Made by a program: the position numbers and the translations under genes
Assembly (NCBI GenBank): GCA_963748205.1
Contig: CAVVIB010000021.1
Location: 186,001 to 250,000 of the forward strand
Length of the DNA stretch: 64,000 nt
Direction of reading: 5' to 3'
DNA from: JAIBJN01 sp963748205
GTDB taxonomy: Bacteria > Actinomycetota > Thermoleophilia > Gaiellales > Gaiellaceae
Shown: positions 61,687 to 64,000 of the stretch, in pieces
Layout of the letters: every line of letters begins with the position of its first letter
Numbering within the stretch: position 1 is the stretch's first letter
The notes under the pieces: model-generated
The model's input: the letters and a program-made list of their open reading frames with translations, nothing else
Told to the model about the DNA's origin: nothing
Database searches by the model: none

Positions 61687-62012
61687 TAGATCTCTTCCGA
61701 GAGCTGCACGCGGTTCCCGTCCGGGTCGAAGATGTCCAGGAGGCGGATCGTGCCCGGGATCTCGAGCACCGTGCCGACCTCGACACCCGCACCGCGAAGC
61801 CGCTCTGCCTCCTGCTTGATGTCCGTCACATCGACCGTGAGCACCGCCTCAGCCTCCTCGCGCTCCCCCTCGGCGATGGCCAGCTCGGCGTTCCCGCGCA
61901 CGAGCCGCGCCCAGCGGTCCTCCTCGTCCACATACGCCTCCTCGAACCCGAGCCGCTCGCGGTAGAACGCCCGCGCCTCCTCGAGATCACGGACGCGGTA
62001 CCAGATGGACAT
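61686..62012 (-). CDS. VOC/glyoxalase family protein
   Basis: This 108-residue protein has WYRVRDLEEARAFYRERLGFEEAYV and IRLLDIFDPDGNRVQLSEEI, a single VOC fold of glyoxalase type. It lies between the E2 gene and the cupin gene with 1-base overlaps on both sides. It belongs to the same operon. Its substrate is unknown. Confidence 0.8.
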   Translation of the reverse strand: MSIWYRVRDLEEARAFYRERLGFEEAYVDEEDRWARLVRGNAELAIAEGEREEAEAVLTVDVTDIKQEAERLRGAGVEVGTVLEIPGTIRLLDIFDPDGNRVQLSEEI

Positions 62013-63307
62013 TAGAGGGCTAGGCCGGGCTCTTCGAGGAACTGCTTGACGGTGCGCAGGAACTCCGAAGCCGTGGCGCCGTCGACGGAGCGGTGGTCGC
62101 AGGAGAGCGTCATCTCCATCACCGGCCTGGCCGCGAGCTCGCCGTCGTGGACGACCGCGCGCTCCTCGATCGCACCGACCGCGAGGATCGCCGCCTGCGG
62201 CGGGTTGAGGACGGCGACGAAGCGCTCGACGCCGAACATGCCGAGGTTGGAGATCGTGAACGTGCCGCCCTCGAGGTCCTCCTGCTTGAGCTTGTTCTCA
62301 CGCGTGCGCTGGACGAGGTCGGCGCGCTCTGCGGCGAGCTGCGGGATCGTCTTCGTCTCGCAGCTGCGCAGGACGGGGACGACCAGGCCGTTGGGGATCG
62401 CCACGGCGATGCCGACGTTTGCCGTCGGCTGAAGGTGGATCTCGTCGCCGGCGAAGAGCGCGTTCACGGCGCGGTGGCGCATGAGCGCGACGGCGCAGAC
62501 CTTCGTGAGGATGTCCGAGTAGGTCGGCTTCGCGTCTCCCTCGGCCATGCGCGCGACCAGCGCCTCGCGGAGCCGGATGGCGGCGCTCATGTCGGCCGTC
62601 ATCGTGATCTGGAAGGCGGGCGCCTCCCAGGCCTCGGTCATCCGCCGCGCGATCGTCTTGCGCATGCCGGTGAGCGGGATCACCTCGGCCTCGCCGGCGG
62701 GCGCTGCGGCCGTGACCTCGGCAGGCGCCGGCGCGGCCTCGGCGCGCTCGACGTCCTCCGCGACGATGCGGCCCTCGGGCCCCGTCCCTCGCAGCGAGCG
62801 CAGGTCGATCCCCCGCTCGCGCGCGATCCTCCGGGCCAGCGGCGAAGCCTTGACGCGGGCGCCGTCTCCATTGGTCTCCGCGGCCGGCTGAGGCTCCGCC
62901 TCGGCCTGCTCCGCGGCGGCCTGCCGGCCTCGCTCGCGATCCTCGTCGCGCTCCTCGGCGGGCTCGCCCTCCTCCTGGCCCTCGCCCTCGGCGACCTCGG
63001 CCTCGTCCTCGGCGTCGGGCTCCTTCTCCTCCTCCTTCGCCTCCGGCTCGGCGTCGGGCACGTCCTCGCCCTCCTCGCCGATGACCGCGATGGCCTTGCC
63101 GACCTCGATCTCCTCGCCCTCGCCGGCCAGGATCTTCAGCAGGACGCCCGAGGCGTCGGCCTCGACCTCCTGCGTGACCTTCTCCGTGTCGAGCTCGTAG
63201 AGCGGCTCGCCCTTCTCGACCTGGTCGCCCTCGGACTTGAGCCAGCGCACGATCGTCCCGGACTCCATGCCCTGGCCGAGCCGTGGGAGCGTGACCTGGT
63301 TCGACAA
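62012..63307 (-). CDS. Dihydrolipoamide acyltransferase (E2)
   Basis: This 431-residue protein has a lipoyl domain with the modified Lys in ELDTEKVTQEVEAD. A long Glu/Ala-rich linker follows, then a peripheral subunit-binding domain (ASPLARRIARERGIDLRSLRGTGPEGRIVAEDV) and a catalytic domain ending with SCDHRSVDGATASEF (His and Asp). It transfers the acyl group from E1 to CoA. Whether the complex is specific for pyruvate, acetoin or branched-chain substrates is not certain. Confidence 0.92.
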   Translation of the reverse strand: MSNQVTLPRLGQGMESGTIVRWLKSEGDQVEKGEPLYELDTEKVTQEVEADASGVLLKILAGEGEEIEVGKAIAVIGEEGEDVPDAEPEAKEEEKEPDAEDEAEVAEGEGQEEGEPAEERDEDRERGRQAAAEQAEAEPQPAAETNGDGARVKASPLARRIARERGIDLRSLRGTGPEGRIVAEDVERAEAAPAPAEVTAAAPAGEAEVIPLTGMRKTIARRMTEAWEAPAFQITMTADMSAAIRLREALVARMAEGDAKPTYSDILTKVCAVALMRHRAVNALFAGDEIHLQPTANVGIAVAIPNGLVVPVLRSCETKTIPQLAAERADLVQRTRENKLKQEDLEGGTFTISNLGMFGVERFVAVLNPPQAAILAVGAIEERAVVHDGELAARPVMEMTLSCDHRSVDGATASEFLRTVKQFLEEPGLAL

Positions 63308-63309
63308 GG

Positions 63310-64000
63310 CTATTCCTTGCCGACGGTGCGCTTGACGGCGGCGAGCACGTCCTCCGCGTGCGGGATGACGTACTCCTCCATGACCGGCGCGAACGGGATC
63401 GGGGTGAACTTCGCCCCGACGCGCTCGACCGGCGCGTCGAGGTAGTCGAACGCCTGGTGCTGGACGATCGCTGCGATCTCGGCGCCGAAGCCCATGCGAA
63501 CCACCGCCTCGTGCGCGACGACGCAGCGGTTCGTCTTCTTGACGGAGCCAACGATCGCCTCCTCGTCGAGCGGGAGGAGGGTGCGGGGATCGACGACCTC
63601 GACGGAGATCCCGTCGTCCTCGGCCTCCTTGGCGGCCGCGATCGCCTCGTGGACCAGACGGCCGGTGGCGACGACGGTCACGTCCTCGCCCTCGCGGTGG
63701 ACTCGCGCCTTGCCCAGCTCGATCCCCTCGATCTCGTCAGGCACGTCCTCCTTGAGGTTGTAGAGCGTGCGGTGCTCGAAGAAGACGACAGGGTTGTCGT
63801 CGTAGATCGAGCTCCAGAGCAGGCCGCGCGCGTCCTCGGCTGTCGAGCCGAAGACGACCTTCATGCCGGGGACGTGGACGAGCCACGCCTCGAGCTGCTG
63901 CGCGTGCTGGGCGCCCGGAGACCAACCGGCGCCGCCCTGCGTCCTGATCGTGAGCGGCACCTTGATCTGGCCGCCCGACATGTAGCGATGCTTCGCCGCC
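63310..64000 (-). CDS. 2-oxoacid dehydrogenase E1 beta subunit (partial)
   Basis: The C-terminal ~229 residues of an E1-beta protein run to the right edge, still open (AAKHRYMSGGQ at the border). Features are VPLTIRTQGGAGWSPGAQHAQQLEAWLVHVPGMKVV, NPVVFFEHRTLYN, VVDPRTLLPLDEEAI, RCVVAHEAVVRMGFGAEIA and FDYLDAPVERVGAKFTPIPFAP. It forms the thiamine diphosphate-dependent E1 with an alpha subunit outside the window. It is 2 bases upstream of E2. Confidence 0.92.
   Translation of the reverse strand, partial: AAKHRYMSGGQIKVPLTIRTQGGAGWSPGAQHAQQLEAWLVHVPGMKVVFGSTAEDARGLLWSSIYDDNPVVFFEHRTLYNLKEDVPDEIEGIELGKARVHREGEDVTVVATGRLVHEAIAAAKEAEDDGISVEVVDPRTLLPLDEEAIVGSVKKTNRCVVAHEAVVRMGFGAEIAAIVQHQAFDYLDAPVERVGAKFTPIPFAPVMEEYVIPHAEDVLAAVKRTVGKE

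Overview
The window is GC-rich (roughly 70%) bacterial chromosome. Gene content (WhiA, HemQ-type chlorite-dismutase-fold protein, F420/FMN split-barrel protein, GlpX, System I cytochrome c maturation, a whiA-gap-pgk-tpiA order) fits a deep-branching actinobacterium of the Thermoleophilia type. That placement is inference from gene content, since no rRNA gene is present. Nearly every interval is coding, operons are tight, and many neighbouring genes overlap by 4 bases (ATGA or GTGA).

Layout. 1-3.4 kb (minus): a tightly coupled operon of metallophosphoesterase, cyclic 2,3-diphosphoglycerate synthetase, 2-phosphoglycerate kinase and a divergent GlpX, which looks like a cyclic 2,3-DPG pathway of the kind best known from methanogens. 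3.4-5 kb: nuclease-like protein, hypoxanthine phosphoribosyltransferase, LysE exporter. 5-10.2 kb (minus): M23 murein hydrolase and a CcmE-CcmF-CcmI cytochrome c maturation block in which CcmE has a Cys at the haem-binding position. 10-16.8 kb: endonuclease IV-like protein, tandem Cys-containing paralogues, methyltransferase, degenerate creatinase, Grx4/BolA pair, M28 peptidase, coiled-coil protein. 16.7-19.3 kb: Vps62-like membrane protein and a RibD/DHFR-like gene between two structured direct repeats next to tRNA-Gly(CCC). 19.4-24.6 kb: Flp pilin, class I aldolase, GlpX, a KhtTU-like antiporter pair, VOC and cupin proteins. 24.7-33.4 kb: ArgS with an altered HIGH motif, M48 protease, phosphoesterase, ECF sigma factor, and the glycolytic operon gap-pgk-tpiA-gpmI. 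33.7-41 kb: an apparent Ogt-WhiA fusion, pruA, a FrnE/DsbA protein with an in-frame TGA at the first active-site Cys position (selenocysteine candidate), lipoprotein, uvrC, sirtuin. 41-48.4 kb: diadenylate-cyclase-domain protein, GH63-like hydrolase, HemQ, USP, KaiC-like/HTH/cupin regulator, ECF sigma/anti-sigma pair, cupredoxin and small membrane proteins. 48.6-55 kb: secreted HYR-domain protein, peroxiredoxin, flippase-like protein, an HTH-plus-nuclease-like protein, and an 800-bp gene-poor segment bounded by a duplicated 3' end of tRNA-Leu(CAG). 55-64 kb: hydrolases, DedA, GNAT, and a 2-oxoacid dehydrogenase set (E1-beta cut by the right edge, E2, then separately E3).

Central carbon metabolism dominates: GAPDH, PGK, TPI, iPGM, aldolase and two GlpX proteins connect directly to the 2-phosphoglycerate branch that would feed cyclic 2,3-DPG.

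Many genes are interrupted by single-base indels although homology continues in another frame (zinc-ribbon protein, endonuclease IV, methyltransferase, aldolase, glpX, antiporter, uvrC and others). The pattern looks like residual long-read or assembly error. For these genes the span of the whole gene is given and the shift is noted.
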